DNA from: Flaccisagitta enflata
Lineage: Eukaryota; Chaetognatha; Sagittoidea; Aphragmophora
NCBI GenBank assembly: GCA_965153355.1
Contig: OZ231127.1
Coordinates: forward strand, 85,064,001 to 85,128,000
Reading direction: 5' to 3'
Length of the DNA stretch: 64,000 bases
This document shows, piece by piece, positions 23,628-35,184 of this stretch (its first letter is position 1; each line of letters starts with the position of its first letter). Position numbers and translations under genes: made by a program. The notes under the pieces are model-generated. The model did no database searches, was not told where the DNA came from, and saw nothing but the letters and a program-made list of their open reading frames with translations.

Positions 23628-23725
23628 TAGATGCGTCCGCCAGGAACGCATCTCTATAAAAGGGTCGGTCCGTCCGTTGGTCCGTCCGTCCGTTGGTCCG
23701 TCTGTCGGTCCGTATGTCCGTTGTT
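23628..23725 (-). mobile_element. family B repeat, hairpin end and core
   Basis: TTTTTAGATGCGTCCGCC, AGGAACGCATCTCTATAAAA, then GGGTCGGTCCGTCCGTTGG. It has the same layout as family A (TATAGAG, tag hairpin, AAAAA) with a GATGCGTCC tag. Confidence 0.75.
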
Positions 23726-23819
23726 GTTGTTGTTGTTGTTGTTGTTGTCATTTTTATTTTTATTTTTGTCGTTGTTGTCATCGTTGTTATCGTTGTTGTC
23801 GTTGTTGCTGTTGTTTTCG

Positions 23820-23892
<73 letters not shown>

Positions 23893-23895
23893 GGT

Positions 23896-23927
<32 letters not shown>

Positions 23928-23986
23928 ATGTTGTTGTTGTTGTTGTTGCTGTTGTTGTTGTTATTGTTTGTTGTTTTTGTTGTTTT

Positions 23987-24020
<34 letters not shown>

Positions 24021-24029
24021 TATTGTTTT

Positions 24030-24065
<36 letters not shown>

Positions 24066-24321
24066 ATTTATTTTGTTGTTGTTATTGTTTATTGTTGTTG
24101 TTGTTGTTGTCACGTTGTCGTATGTCTGGTGTCATTGTTGTTGTTGTTGTTGTTATTTATTTATTTGTTGTTGTTGTTGTTGTTGTTGTTGTCGTTGTCG
24201 TTGTCATTATTATTTGTTGTTGTTGTTTATTTATTTATTTATTTATTTGTTTTGTTGTTGTTGTTGTTGTTGTTATTGTTGTTTGTTGTTATTGTTTATT
24301 TATTTATTGTTGCTGTTGCTT

Positions 24322-24382
<61 letters not shown>

Positions 24383-24413
24383 CTTGTTTCTATTTTTGTC
24401 GTTGTTGTCATCG

Positions 24414-24509
<96 letters not shown>

Positions 24510-24510
24510 G
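23719..24510. repeat. (GTT)n microsatellite, about 790 bp
   Basis: Interrupted by TATTTATT, GTCGTTGTCATC and CTTGTTTC islands. Long Val/Leu/Cys frames over it are artefacts. Confidence 0.98.
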
Positions 24511-25054
24511 ATGATGCTGCCACTGTTCTCCATTCATACCTCAAGCCAACGTCAAATCATTGTTCGGAAAAGCTACTTGGTGAAGTGGAGGATTATTTTA
24601 CATGTACATCTATTTGTCACACTAACATGCTACCGAATTGAAATACCGCACATTTCAATTAGGCTGCGACGAGACTTCTCGTAAACGAGAAATGCTAAAA
24701 ACAGACCGAAGAATGTACAAACCGACAGACTCTCCTAGTGATGTATAGAATCACGGCGAATAACTTTAAAAATCATAATCGTAAGCTTTAAAATGAGACT
24801 CAAAAACTGTGTGATTCTTCGTAAAATGCTTGATTGATAATAACCGATGGACCAACGGATTTATAAAGTGATTGGAAGAAAAAAGTTAAAGACAGATGCG
24901 CTCTTTTTACTCGGTCGTTCACCTTTTCCTCGCCTTTACAAACCGTCTGAGGCTGGCCTGGTACTGACAGATTATGTATGAAATGGCCCACGTTGAGTAG
25001 AAGTATTTCACCTCGATGTTGGCTTAAGCTCTGCAAGTGGGATGAAATTTTAAA

Positions 25055-25318
25055 CAAGGCCAGATACACGGCTACCCAAGTCGCGTGGCACCTTTCTTGA
25101 TTTGGCTATTCATCGGAAATAGATTAAAGTTTGAAGACATCTCCATCTTTGCACGTGCGGTAGGGGCAATATTGATGCAAGATCATGCAATCATTGGGGA
25201 AGGGGGGGGGGTAATGCGAACCCTCAAAAGAGCAAACTGTTGCTTACAATTCAATCAGCAGCAGACAGACCAGCTGACGGACATAGTTGGTGGTGCAGTT
25301 ACGTGCACGTCACCAAAA
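25055..25318 (+). mobile_element. family A repeat with a foreign middle
   Basis: Intact 5' end CAAGGCCAGATACACGGC with tag AGTCGCGTGG, and a decayed 3' end GCAGTTACGTGCACGTCACC. The middle is not family A. Confidence 0.6.
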
Positions 25319-25368
25319 AAGGATGAATTGAATCTTGAAAATGGCTCACACGGAAGATTGAATGTCAG

Positions 25369-25369
25369 T

Positions 25370-25407
<38 letters not shown>

Positions 25408-25420
25408 TGACAATGACAAG

Positions 25421-25455
<35 letters not shown>
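25369..25455. repeat. (ACGACA)n microsatellite
   Basis: About 14 hexamers with a few A/G changes. Confidence 0.95.
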
Positions 25456-25496
25456 AAACTCTTGACACATCTAAAAAGGATTCTTTGGGCACGCTT

Positions 25497-25540
25497 CTAG
25501 TCACAGACAATTGCGTTTCTATTCTGTAAACTAGAAATAC
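25497..25540. mobile_element. family G terminal fragment
   Basis: GGGCACGCTTCTAGTCACAG with ACAATTGCGTTTCTATTC matches the family G end. It runs into the 21-bp array, whose unit also holds ACTAGAAA. Confidence 0.55.
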
Positions 25541-25701
25541 CAGAATGTACACTAGAAATACCAAAATTTACACTAGAAATACCAGAATGTAAACTAGAAA
25601 TACCAGAATGTAAACTAGAAATACCAGAATGTACACTAGAAATACCAAAATATACACTAGAAATACCAAAGTGTAAACTAGAAATACCAAAATGTACAAT
25701 A

Positions 25702-26292
25702 CTATCTTCGCCAAAAAAATATTTACTCTTTTATAATAAGTTCATTCATTTGTGTGAAAAATGAATATAAATCAATTGTAGAGCCATCAATATTTAATGT
25801 GAGCACCCTTTGACTGGATCACGGCTGCCATTTGTCAGGGAAGCAGTTTGTAGAGCTTTTCGAGATGTTTGGGGTGATGGCCTTACCGATCATTCCCGCC
25901 ATTGTCTTGATCCCTTATCTTCACTTCATTCAGACTCAAAGCTCCAAAGAGACTTATCAAATCATTGAAAAATTGGTGACATAAATGAAGCCCTTTGAAT
26001 TTGCAAGCAGTCTACGCAAACCGCATCTGTCTATCTCAATGCGTTTAGAAATGATTTAATAAATAGCGAAATGATATCATTTGAAGATTTGTAGAAATGG
26101 AAACAGCGAAATTGAACTATTTCATTCAAAGTTAAATAACTTTTGAACAAATCAAGTTAGAGAGATGCGGTTTGCGCAAATCGCTTGCAATTTTGAAGGG
26201 CTTTAATTTGGTCACCAATTTTTTAAAGATCAGGCCAGCATAACTGGAGATATTAGTTTAAACGTGAGTAAAGATTTTTTTGGCGAAGATAG
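25702..26292. mobile_element. Tc1/mariner element remnant, 591 bp, inside the 21-bp array
   Basis: Terminal repeats CTATCTTCGCCAAAAAAATA and its inverse, flanked by TA at 25700-25701 and 26293-26294. Removal restores an array unit. It holds a decayed Tc1 C-terminus on the minus strand and an inner inverted repeat with arms of about 60 bp (25966-26226). Confidence 0.88.
25787..25882 (-). pseudogene. Tc1-like transposase C-terminal remnant
   Basis: Minus-strand frame reads HHPKHLEKLYKLLP, a stop, then QMAAVIQSKGAHIKY and TGA. The ending resembles the C-terminus of Tc1-family transposases (basic helix, then IKAKGGxTKY and stop). The in-frame stop and loss of the rest show it is dead. Confidence 0.7.
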
Positions 26293-26663
26293 TAGAAATA
26301 CCATAATACACGCTAGTAATACCAAAATGTACATTAGAAATACAAAAGTGTACACTAGAAATATTATAATGTACATTAGAAACACCAGAATGTACACTAG
26401 AAATACCAAAGTGTAAACTAGAAATACCAAAATTTGCACTAGAAATACCAAAGTGTAAACTAGAAACACCAAAATATACACTAGAAATACCAAAGTGTAC
26501 ACCAGAAATACCAAAATGTTCACTTGAAATACCAAAATGTACACATGAAATACCAAAGTGTAAACTAGAAGTACCAAATGTTCACTAGAAATACATAAAC
26601 GCACACTAGAAATTCGAGAAAATTGTTTTCTTTGCTGTTATATACTCCTGGGGAATCAGGGAA

Positions 26664-26676
26664 GAGAGAGAGAGAG

Positions 26677-26727
<51 letters not shown>

Positions 26728-26752
26728 CAGAGACTGAGAGACAGACAGAGAG
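26664..26752. repeat. (GA)n microsatellite
   Basis: GA repeats with CGAGAG and AGACAG interruptions. Confidence 0.93.
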
Positions 26753-26879
26753 ATATTACAAAACTCACTGTCTGTAGATATGACTGTTACAATTATCAAA
26801 GGTTAACAAAAGAAAAAGCAACAAAAAAGATAGTTTGAACTATAATAAGGGAAAAAAAAGAAAAAAAAGTAGAATCGTT

Positions 26880-27046
26880 CGGCGACGAACCAATGAAAAG
26901 CGTTTTACCCAATTACGATACCCAGGCTTTACGTCGCGACAATTCTGACCAATCAGAGACGAGCATTTCTAGTATTACACAACTTCGCGCCGCTGTGACG
27001 TCACGGAAGTGCGAAGCGCGCGCGCGCCATACCACGTGACAATGTG

Positions 27047-27050
<4 letters not shown>
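26880..27050. promoter_or_regulatory. promoter-like CpG-rich cluster: CCAAT, CRE-ETS, E-box
   Basis: Contains ACCAATGAAAAG and GACCAATCAGAG (CCAAT boxes), GTGACGTCACGGAAGTG (CRE palindrome fused to an ETS-type GGAAGT) and CCACGTGAC (E-box), with CGCGCGCGC. Such clusters mark housekeeping promoters in animals. No exon can be tied to it in either direction. Confidence 0.45.
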
Positions 27051-27077
<27 letters not shown>

Positions 27078-27265
27078 GAGGGATTCGTTGAAGAGGCGAA
27101 TGGTCATTTTGCAGCTTTGTTGACAGTTAATTTTCCGTTTCTCTGTTTTTCTGTTGCTCTTTTTTCTGTCCTTTTGGCCGCGGACCCATATTGGCCAATG
27201 ACCTTTGCTTTCACTTACATATGGAAATATTTCTCCTCCTTCCTCTTCCCCTCTTAAGTCCAGAC

Positions 27266-27597
27266 CCCTTGCCAAGATTCAATTCCCAGCCTTGAGGCCC
27301 AAATAACAGCCTTGAGGTCCAAATACAAGCCTCAAAGCTCAAATCCAAGCCTCATGGCTCGAATCCCAACATCAAGGCCAAAGTCCTAGCCTCGAAGCTT
27401 TAACCTCTTTATTATGGCTAAAATCCTAACAACCTCAAATCTTAAATCTAACTAACTCTCAGGGTACAAATCCCAGCCTGGTGGTCCAAATTGTAGCATA
27501 AAGGCTAGATTCTTAATCCCTCAAACCATAGGATTCTCCCGGATTCCCCATATGCCTCAGCATAGGTCGTTGGTCCCTTTGGGGCCGCTGCCTCTCT
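27266..27597. mobile_element. family E element, diverged
   Basis: 21-bp units like CCTTGAGGCCCAAATAACAG end in AGCATAGGTCGTTGGTCCCT and TTGGGGCCGCTGCC. Confidence 0.65.
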
Positions 27598-27799
27598 TAC
27601 AATCTCATCCCAACATACATTAACTTAGGGGTACATTACGATGAGAGTAATGAAGACCTCAGATGGAGGGTCATTTCACTACATCTTAATGAAATAGCTT
27701 GAACTATGGTTTTTCTGAAAGCTGATGGGCAAGGGCTTTGAGTGAATATAATTTCATACCTCTAGTTGTAACTGTTGACCAAAAAGAAAATAAGTGCAA

Positions 27800-27900
27800 C
27801 ACCTCTCTTGATTTGAACCTGTAACTCTGAACTCCTGAAGAGAAAGAAATTGCTTCTCTCAAGTTCAGCACTCTACCCACAGAGCTAATATGCCACATGC
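27800..27900 (-). other. tRNA-like sequence (tRNA-derived SINE head or tRNA pseudogene)
   Basis: Minus strand has a pol III A box TAGCTCTGTGGGTAGAG (27873-27889) and B box GGTTCAAATC (27810-27819). An arm TGAACT...AGTTCA, at the anticodon-stem position, encloses about 27 nt instead of 7. The acceptor stem does not pair well. Either a spliced-type tRNA decayed, or the head of a SINE. Confidence 0.5.
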
Positions 27901-28380
27901 AATTAATTAAAATAAATTGTCATTCTGCTTTTGAATCACTTGATGTAAAATTCATGTTCACTCAATACCTTTGACCATCAAATTTCAGAAAAATTAAAGC
28001 TTTAGGTTCTTCCTTCAAACAGTATGAATATAGAAGGCCCTCTTTGTACTGCACTTATTGCTCCCATCGTACTGTATCTGGTACCACTGAACTTCTAACG
28101 GTTTTGCGACTATTTCTCGTGAGTCTGTCCATGTTTTGTCCAGCGAATGCAATTCTCGGTATGCAAATTGCGTCCTTGAATTCCAAGTGAGAGAGAGAGA
28201 GAGAGAGAGACCATGGCTGAAAATGAGAGAAGTTGCCTCAAGAGGATGCCCATCCATCAAACCTTCAATTAGGTGTTGTTGCATTTTGCCGGGGTTTCTT
28301 CAGAATTGATGAGAAAGAGACTTTCCTGACAGTCAGGCAGAAAGAGGGACAGACAGAAGAATAGAAGGACAGAAAGAGAA

Positions 28381-28526
28381 CAAGGCTGGTTACACGGCAA
28401 AACAGTCGCGGACGATTGGGCAGGGGCCGTTATGCAATAATCGCTCGGAAAAATTCGTAACGGACCGACGTACCGACGTACCAACCGACACGGCAAGGTA
28501 TAGAGTCACGTGTCTGCGACTAAAAA
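28381..28526 (+). mobile_element. family A repeat, subfamily 2, with probable 11-13 bp flanking duplication
   Basis: CAAGGCTGGTTACACGGC, tag AGTCGCGGAC, GACACGGCAAGGTATAGAG and GTCTGCGACTAAAAAG. Flanks GGACAGAAAGAGAA (left) and AGACAGAAAGAGGA (right) could be a target duplication, but the region is AGAC-rich. Confidence 0.88.
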
Positions 28527-28839
28527 GACAGAAAGAGGAATAGAGCAAAAGTAATACTGGTAATGCCCATACCTTGAATGGCATCGTCACAACCTCTTTT
28601 GTTATCTAAAGAGAGTCACAAAGGTATACAGTAGATGTCGTCTATACTTGGAAGTACAGGGGAATTCATTACAGGAAGACAGATAAAATTAAAAGATTGA
28701 TATTTGGAATATAAACCAATAAAAAGATGCTTTATTGCCCATGGGTGTTACTTGCCCTGGAAACACATTTCCATGTATTCACGTCAAAGTATCAACATTT
28801 TGAGAAATTTTTTGAGGGGACATAGTTCAAGATGAAATT

Positions 28840-28953
28840 TGCTACAACTTTCTCACTGTATGTTCTGTAAGAATATCGCTCGCTCCCTCCCCTCCCTAGC
28901 AACCGCCAAAAGAACGATATTCTTACAGAACATACTGTGGGAAAGTTGTAGCA
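28840..28953. repeat. 114-bp hairpin with about 39-nt arms
   Basis: TGCTACAACTTTCTCACTGT and ATGTTCTGTAAGAATATCG are mirrored by CGATATTCTTACAGAACATA and CTGTGGGAAAGTTGTAGCA, with two mismatches. The loop is about 35 nt. Confidence 0.93.
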
Positions 28954-29165
28954 AAAGTGTTAACATAGCCACCATCTAGCATGGCTAATAAAGCTTTCTT
29001 AAAATAATCGATATTCCAATTATCAGCCTCCTAACTACATATGTGTTCCTGTAATGATTTCCCCCGTATTTCCAAGTCTAGACGACATCTACTGTACCGC
29101 GGAGAAAGGCAAGTCAAATTTGCATACAGTTGCTAAGCTTCTCGGCCAGGTACGTGTATGTATAC

Positions 29166-29573
<408 letters not shown>

Positions 29574-29981
29574 TCTTTGAATTCTTGCGCGCGTTTGTGG
29601 GTGTGCATTGTGTAGGTGATGATAGGTGGAACAATATCCCTCACTATACCCGAACTGAAAAACATGGAAGAGGGCCTTGTGAGCCCTCACTGACTAGTTA
29701 CTACGCGCATCACTACTAGTTTTCCATTTAGCAAAATGTGGTGTTTGTAAGCTTTTTTTTTTTTTTTTTGTGCGTTTGAGCGATTAAATGAGTGTGTGTG
29801 TTACACTTTAATGCATGAGCGTGTATGTGGAAGACTGAGAGAGAGAGAGAGAGAGAGAAAGAGGAATCTTTGGTTAATTGCCTGATTACCTTTGAGTTGA
29901 AAGGCCAAAAAAGGATTAAAGATGTCAGTGAGCGTGGCCCAAGATGCTCCATTTCTTCATTTCTCATGCTTTCTTTCTCAG

Positions 29982-30117
29982 TTTTTAGTAGCGAACACGC
30001 GATTCTATACCTTGCCGTGTCGGTCGGTCGGGTCGGTCGGTCGGTGACATTTTTGAATTGAGGCGGTTTTACGTACACTGTTAACCGTCACGACTGTCGT
30101 GCCGATATCCGGCCTTA
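29982..30117 (-). mobile_element. family A repeat, subfamily 2, diverged
   Basis: TTTTTAGTAGCGAACACGCG, CCTTGCCGTGTCGGTCGG, GTGCCGATATCCGGCC. Confidence 0.75.
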
Positions 30118-30184
30118 TTTCAGCTCCTTCTACTTCATTCCCAGATTCACCGTTTCTTTTTCTTTTCTCTCCTTGAGATTTTCT

Positions 30185-30926
<742 letters not shown>

Positions 30927-31019
30927 AGAATATTGGCCTTTCTTACGCGGCTCCATCTATTTCCTTTTCCCTTATCTATCTTTCAGTGACCATATGCTTA
31001 TGGGAGATTAAGTAGTCCT

Positions 31020-31420
31020 ACTTTTCTTGCATTTTGATCCTTTCTCTTTTTTTTTTATTATGCATTACTTTCTTTTTCCCTTTCTTTCGTTCTGTCTTTC
31101 TTTCTGTCGTTCTTTATATATTTCTTTCATCGTTACTTTCTTTGTTTCTCTGTCTTTTCTTTGTTTCTTCTTGTGTTTTTGTTTGTTCGTTGTTTTTTGT
31201 TTGTTTTCAATTTGTTTCTTGGTTTGTTTATTCGTTTATTTCATCGTGCTTCTACTTCTTTCTTCGTCTTTTTTTTCTTTTCTTCCTTTTTTCCCCTCTT
31301 CCTTACATTCGGTTATCTCCCCCATTTTTGCAACAAATGTTCTTATTGTCTTTTCCTTTTTTCTTCCAATTTTCTTTCTATTTTCTTTCTTTCATCCCTT
31401 TCATTTTTCCCAGGCTTTTA
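31020..31420. other. pyrimidine-rich low-complexity stretch
   Basis: T/C-rich with degenerate TTCT. Phe/Leu/Ser-rich frames here are compositional. Confidence 0.7.
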
Positions 31421-31486
31421 GAGTTATCGGACCTGACAGAGAGTCTGTGAAGGGATTGGACAGAGAAAAAGAGAGCGTGCAAAAGG

Positions 31487-31488
<2 letters not shown>

Positions 31489-31575
<87 letters not shown>
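31489..31575. repeat. (GA)n-(CA)n compound microsatellite
   Basis: GA to 31537, then CA to 31575, followed by a degenerate GACAG tract. Confidence 0.96.
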
Positions 31576-31578
<3 letters not shown>

Positions 31579-31659
31579 CAGACAGACAGGCAGAAAGGCA
31601 GACAGACAGACATAAGCAGAGACAGAGAGGAAGGGCAACGGTCCAAAAGCATTTTCTTT

Positions 31660-32635
31660 TATTTCCCCCAGATGCATTAAATTTTCGCCTTTTTGCCTTT
31701 TGCCTTCCATGTAATCCATTATGTCAACACATTGACGAATTTCGTCATATGGTCCACTTTGGGATTTAATCTCTTTTATTTTATTTGCCCTTAGTGTGAC
31801 TGTGACTGTGAATTGTATCATCATTAAAACAGATAAGTTTTTACGTAAATGAAAGATCACAATGTTACCAATCTTAAGATAGTCTGAAAACCATTTAGCC
31901 ACTTAAGGCATACCGGAATTCGTATACTGCCAGTTTTTTTTCTTCTATTTTCTCATCAAAACAATTTCATATGCTCAGTTATAAACAAAGTACAAGCTTA
32001 AACATTTAGGACTAACAAAAAATCAATCAGGGAAGTAACTGTTTTGCTGTTCCTTTTAACAGAAATTGTTTTTGGTTTTTTGAAATGTTTAAAAAAGATC
32101 ATTAAAAGATACAAGGTAACACCTTTTTGTCGGCTCTCCTAGCAGTGCTCTTTTTTATACATGCTGAATATGTTCGTTCCATCCTGTTAAAGCTTGTTGG
32201 AATATGTTTCCGAATGAGCTAGAAATGAATATGTGAATGATTCAAGGTCATGTTGCACGAAATGACATCTATCCGTAAGTGCAGTTTTATCTCTCTAATG
32301 CCCTGACGTCAGAGGTTCTTCACACTTCACTGACTTCAGTTTTTCGTCTCTTTTTTGGCGTTCTAGTTGGAGAGCCTTCCTGAGGGAGGAGGGGGAGGGG
32401 AATTTCTTCCAACCTCCAACATCTTCTTGACCCCTCCTGGCCAAAATCCCCGCTTCAAAACCTAAAACTGAACCATCAGGCCAAGATCTCAATATTGAGG
32501 CAAATGTCTCACAATTCCTCAATACTTCCCATGATTTTAAACACAGTCCATGGCCTCCTTCTGGGCCGCCCCCTCTTAACTCTCAACTCCCTAGGAACAA
32601 TAAGTTGGGGGCTTGGGCGATGACTTCTTGTTTAT
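31660..32635. other. intergenic; diverged family E remnant near 32380-32580
   Basis: Mostly unique AT-rich sequence. CATGGCCTCCTTCTGGGCCG and GAGGGGGAGGGG recall a decayed family E element. No gene seen. Confidence 0.45.
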
Positions 32636-32698
32636 TCATACAGTTCATACAGTTCATACAGTTCATACAGTTCATACAGTTCATACATTCATACAGTT
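32636..32698. repeat. 9-bp tandem repeat (GTTCATACA)n
   Basis: Six to seven units, nearly perfect. Confidence 0.95.
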
Positions 32699-32895
32699 AA
32701 AAACCTTTCTAACGAAGCCCAAGGGAACTTGATATTTTTTCGTTATAGGCGAATTTTGCTGTAGCCATAGAGAAAAAATCGCTAGTAATTTATTAGCATA
32801 AACAACCATCAGAATTGTTTTGTTCATTTAGAAAAACATAAAAGTAACGCGGAACAAAATAGCATAAAATTACACACATGCACGCGCGCGTGCGC

Positions 32896-32905
32896 ACACA
32901 CACAT

Positions 32906-32991
<86 letters not shown>
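32896..32991. repeat. (CA)n microsatellite
   Basis: Perfect CA, followed by a TTTC-rich tract to about 33095. Confidence 0.97.
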
Positions 32992-32993
<2 letters not shown>

Positions 32994-33504
32994 TCATATC
33001 TTTCTTTCTTTCTCTGTTTCTATGTTTCTATGTTTCTTTGTTTTTTCTTTCCTTGCTTTCTTTCTTTCTTTCTTTCTTTCTTCCTTCCTTTCTCTCTTTT
33101 TAAACAATTCTTACTCTTTCCATGACAAAATTTGTTTCACGTCACTCAGAAATACCATTTTCACTGGAAAAGGCGATTTTTCGTTAGTCACAGTTTGTTT
33201 TAGGCGATTCTTTTAACAAAGAATCTAAAGAAAGAATGATGGGACTTTCAAAGATATTCGTTGGAGGCGGAATTTCGTAAGAAGCGTGTTCGTTAGAATG
33301 ATTTTCTTCTGTATGTCGAAGCCTACGGAAATGCCATATGCAGGTGCCAATTCTTTGCGCCCCTTTCCATAATACTCAACGACACTTATTTGCAGCCACA
33401 AAAACCTAACCAACAGCCCCCTATCAAGAATCCACCCTACCCCCATCCCACAACCCCCTATCTCCGACCCCTCATCATATGTCACACAAAAACATTGTCA
33501 CACA

Positions 33505-33840
33505 ACCCGATCCAGTCTTTTTGTCATACAGGCTAACACAGAGTTGTCTTTGTTTGCACGTAAAGACATTGTCTTACAAACCACTCCAGTCTTTTCTTCA
33601 TATTCAGGCCAACGCAAACTTGTTTATCGCGCAAAAAACATTGTCACGCGAATTTCAGTCTTTTCTTCATATCTTCAGGCTAACGCATGACATTAACACA
33701 GTCATATAATTATAAACGACAGTCTTTTCTTCATATTCAAGCTAACGCGGAGTTGTTTATCGCATGACATTAACAAAGTCACATGAACAACAGTCTTTTC
33801 TTCATATCCAGGCTAACGCGAACTTGTTTATCGCGCGCGC
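33505..33840. repeat. 50-70 bp degenerate tandem repeat
   Basis: CAGTCTTTTCTTCATATTCA, GGCTAACGCGAACTTG and TTTATCGCGC recur five times with variable spacing. Confidence 0.8.
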
Positions 33841-34027
33841 GGGAAATCGTTGATTGATACGCAAAACGCACTAATGCCCAATTTTCTTTCGCTTTCCAGC
33901 TGTGACCTATACCCACAGAATCACACATTCTTGTCGAGACCGACTGCTCAACGCACATGCGAACTCGCATGCCTGAAAGGGGTCTCACTGTCGAGGTGGA
34001 TGTTGGGAAAGATAGTCATAAATGAAC

Positions 34028-34963
34028 AGAATAGTGGCGGCACCCGTTGCCCCTTTGTGAATGTATGTCGGTTTGAGGTAGTTTGAGGGGCAGCGGCCTC
34101 AGAAAAGCCAATAACCTATGCTTCTTTAGTTAGTATGCATAGAATTTGACATGGCTCTAATTTGGATTTTTAAGGCTGTGATTTAAACTTTTGGACTGGT
34201 ATTTGGGCCTTGGAATTGGGCCTTGGGGCTGCAATTTGGATTGGAGGCTGGGATTTGAGCCTCAAAGCTGAGATTTGGGTCTCAAGGCTGGGATATGGGC
34301 CTGGAGACTAGTATATGGGCCTGGAGGCTGGAATTTGGGCCTGGAGGCCGTGTTTGAGCCGAGAAGCTGGAATTTGGGTCTTGAGGTTGAGATGTGGGCC
34401 TTAAGGCTGGGAAGGAGGAAGGAATAGTCGCAAAAGCGTTAGATGGTCAGCGGTACCCGCGCCCTGCTTAAGTGGGTTGTGGTTGAAGTAGAGGGGGGAG
34501 CAGGGCAGCGGCCCCGAAGGGGTCGATGACCTATGCTTTCACACATGGGGAATTTTCTCCTCCTTCTCCTTCTTCTCCTCCTCCTCCTCCACACCCCTCC
34601 CCCTCCCCCCAGCCTCCAGGCCCATATCTCAGCCTCGAGGCTCATATCCCAGCCTCGAAGCCCAAATCCCAGTCTTGAGGCCCAAATCCCTAGAGACTGG
34701 GCCTTGGGGTTGGGATTTGGGCCTTGAGGGTGGGATTTGGGCCTCAAGACTGGGATTTGGGTCTCGAGGCTGGGATATGAGCCTCCAGGCTGAGATATGG
34801 GCCTGGAGGCTGGGGGGAGGGGGGGGAGGGGGGTAGGAGGAGAAGAAGTAGAAGGAGGAGAAAGCATAGGTCATCGACCCCTTTGGGGCCGCTGCCCAAA
34901 AGCAGAAATTTTTGCATATTTGAAAGCATAGGTCATCGGCCCCCACAGGGCCGCTGCCCAGAA
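34028..34963. mobile_element. cluster of two or three family E foldback elements
   Basis: GGCAGCGGCC hairpin blocks at about 34088, 34503, 34860 and 34923 in both orientations. CGTTAGATGGTCAGCGGTAC at 34436. 20-21 bp minisatellites (GGGCCTGGAGGCTGGAATTT type) in both senses at 34140-34420 and 34610-34815. Confidence 0.8.
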
Positions 34964-35184
34964 AAGGTCGGTCCCGATTCTCTTCTCTTATTTATACCCT
35001 CTCCCTTATGTAATTCGCTTTAATAACTAATCATAACAATACAAACTATTTAGGTTCTTTTGGTCTTATGGCCGGTATGATTGATGGGATGGGAATTAAC
35101 GGATGCGGATGGTTGGCTGGTCCGACAGTCTGTCGGAAAAATGGTTCATATCAATATTTGGCTACTTATCAGTCATGCACATTA

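Larger units (their letters stand above)
25528..26610. repeat. 21-bp minisatellite, split by a Tc1-like element
   Basis: Unit ACTAGAAATACCAAAATGTA plus C. Array blocks are 25528-25701 and 26293-26610. A 7-residue periodic frame on the minus strand reflects 21 = 7 codons and is not a protein gene. Confidence 0.93.

Noticed and set aside
26230-26604. 124-codon frame with 7-residue repeats (VFLVYIL type), minus strand
   Set aside because: The 21-bp minisatellite happens to be in frame (7 codons); not a repeat protein.
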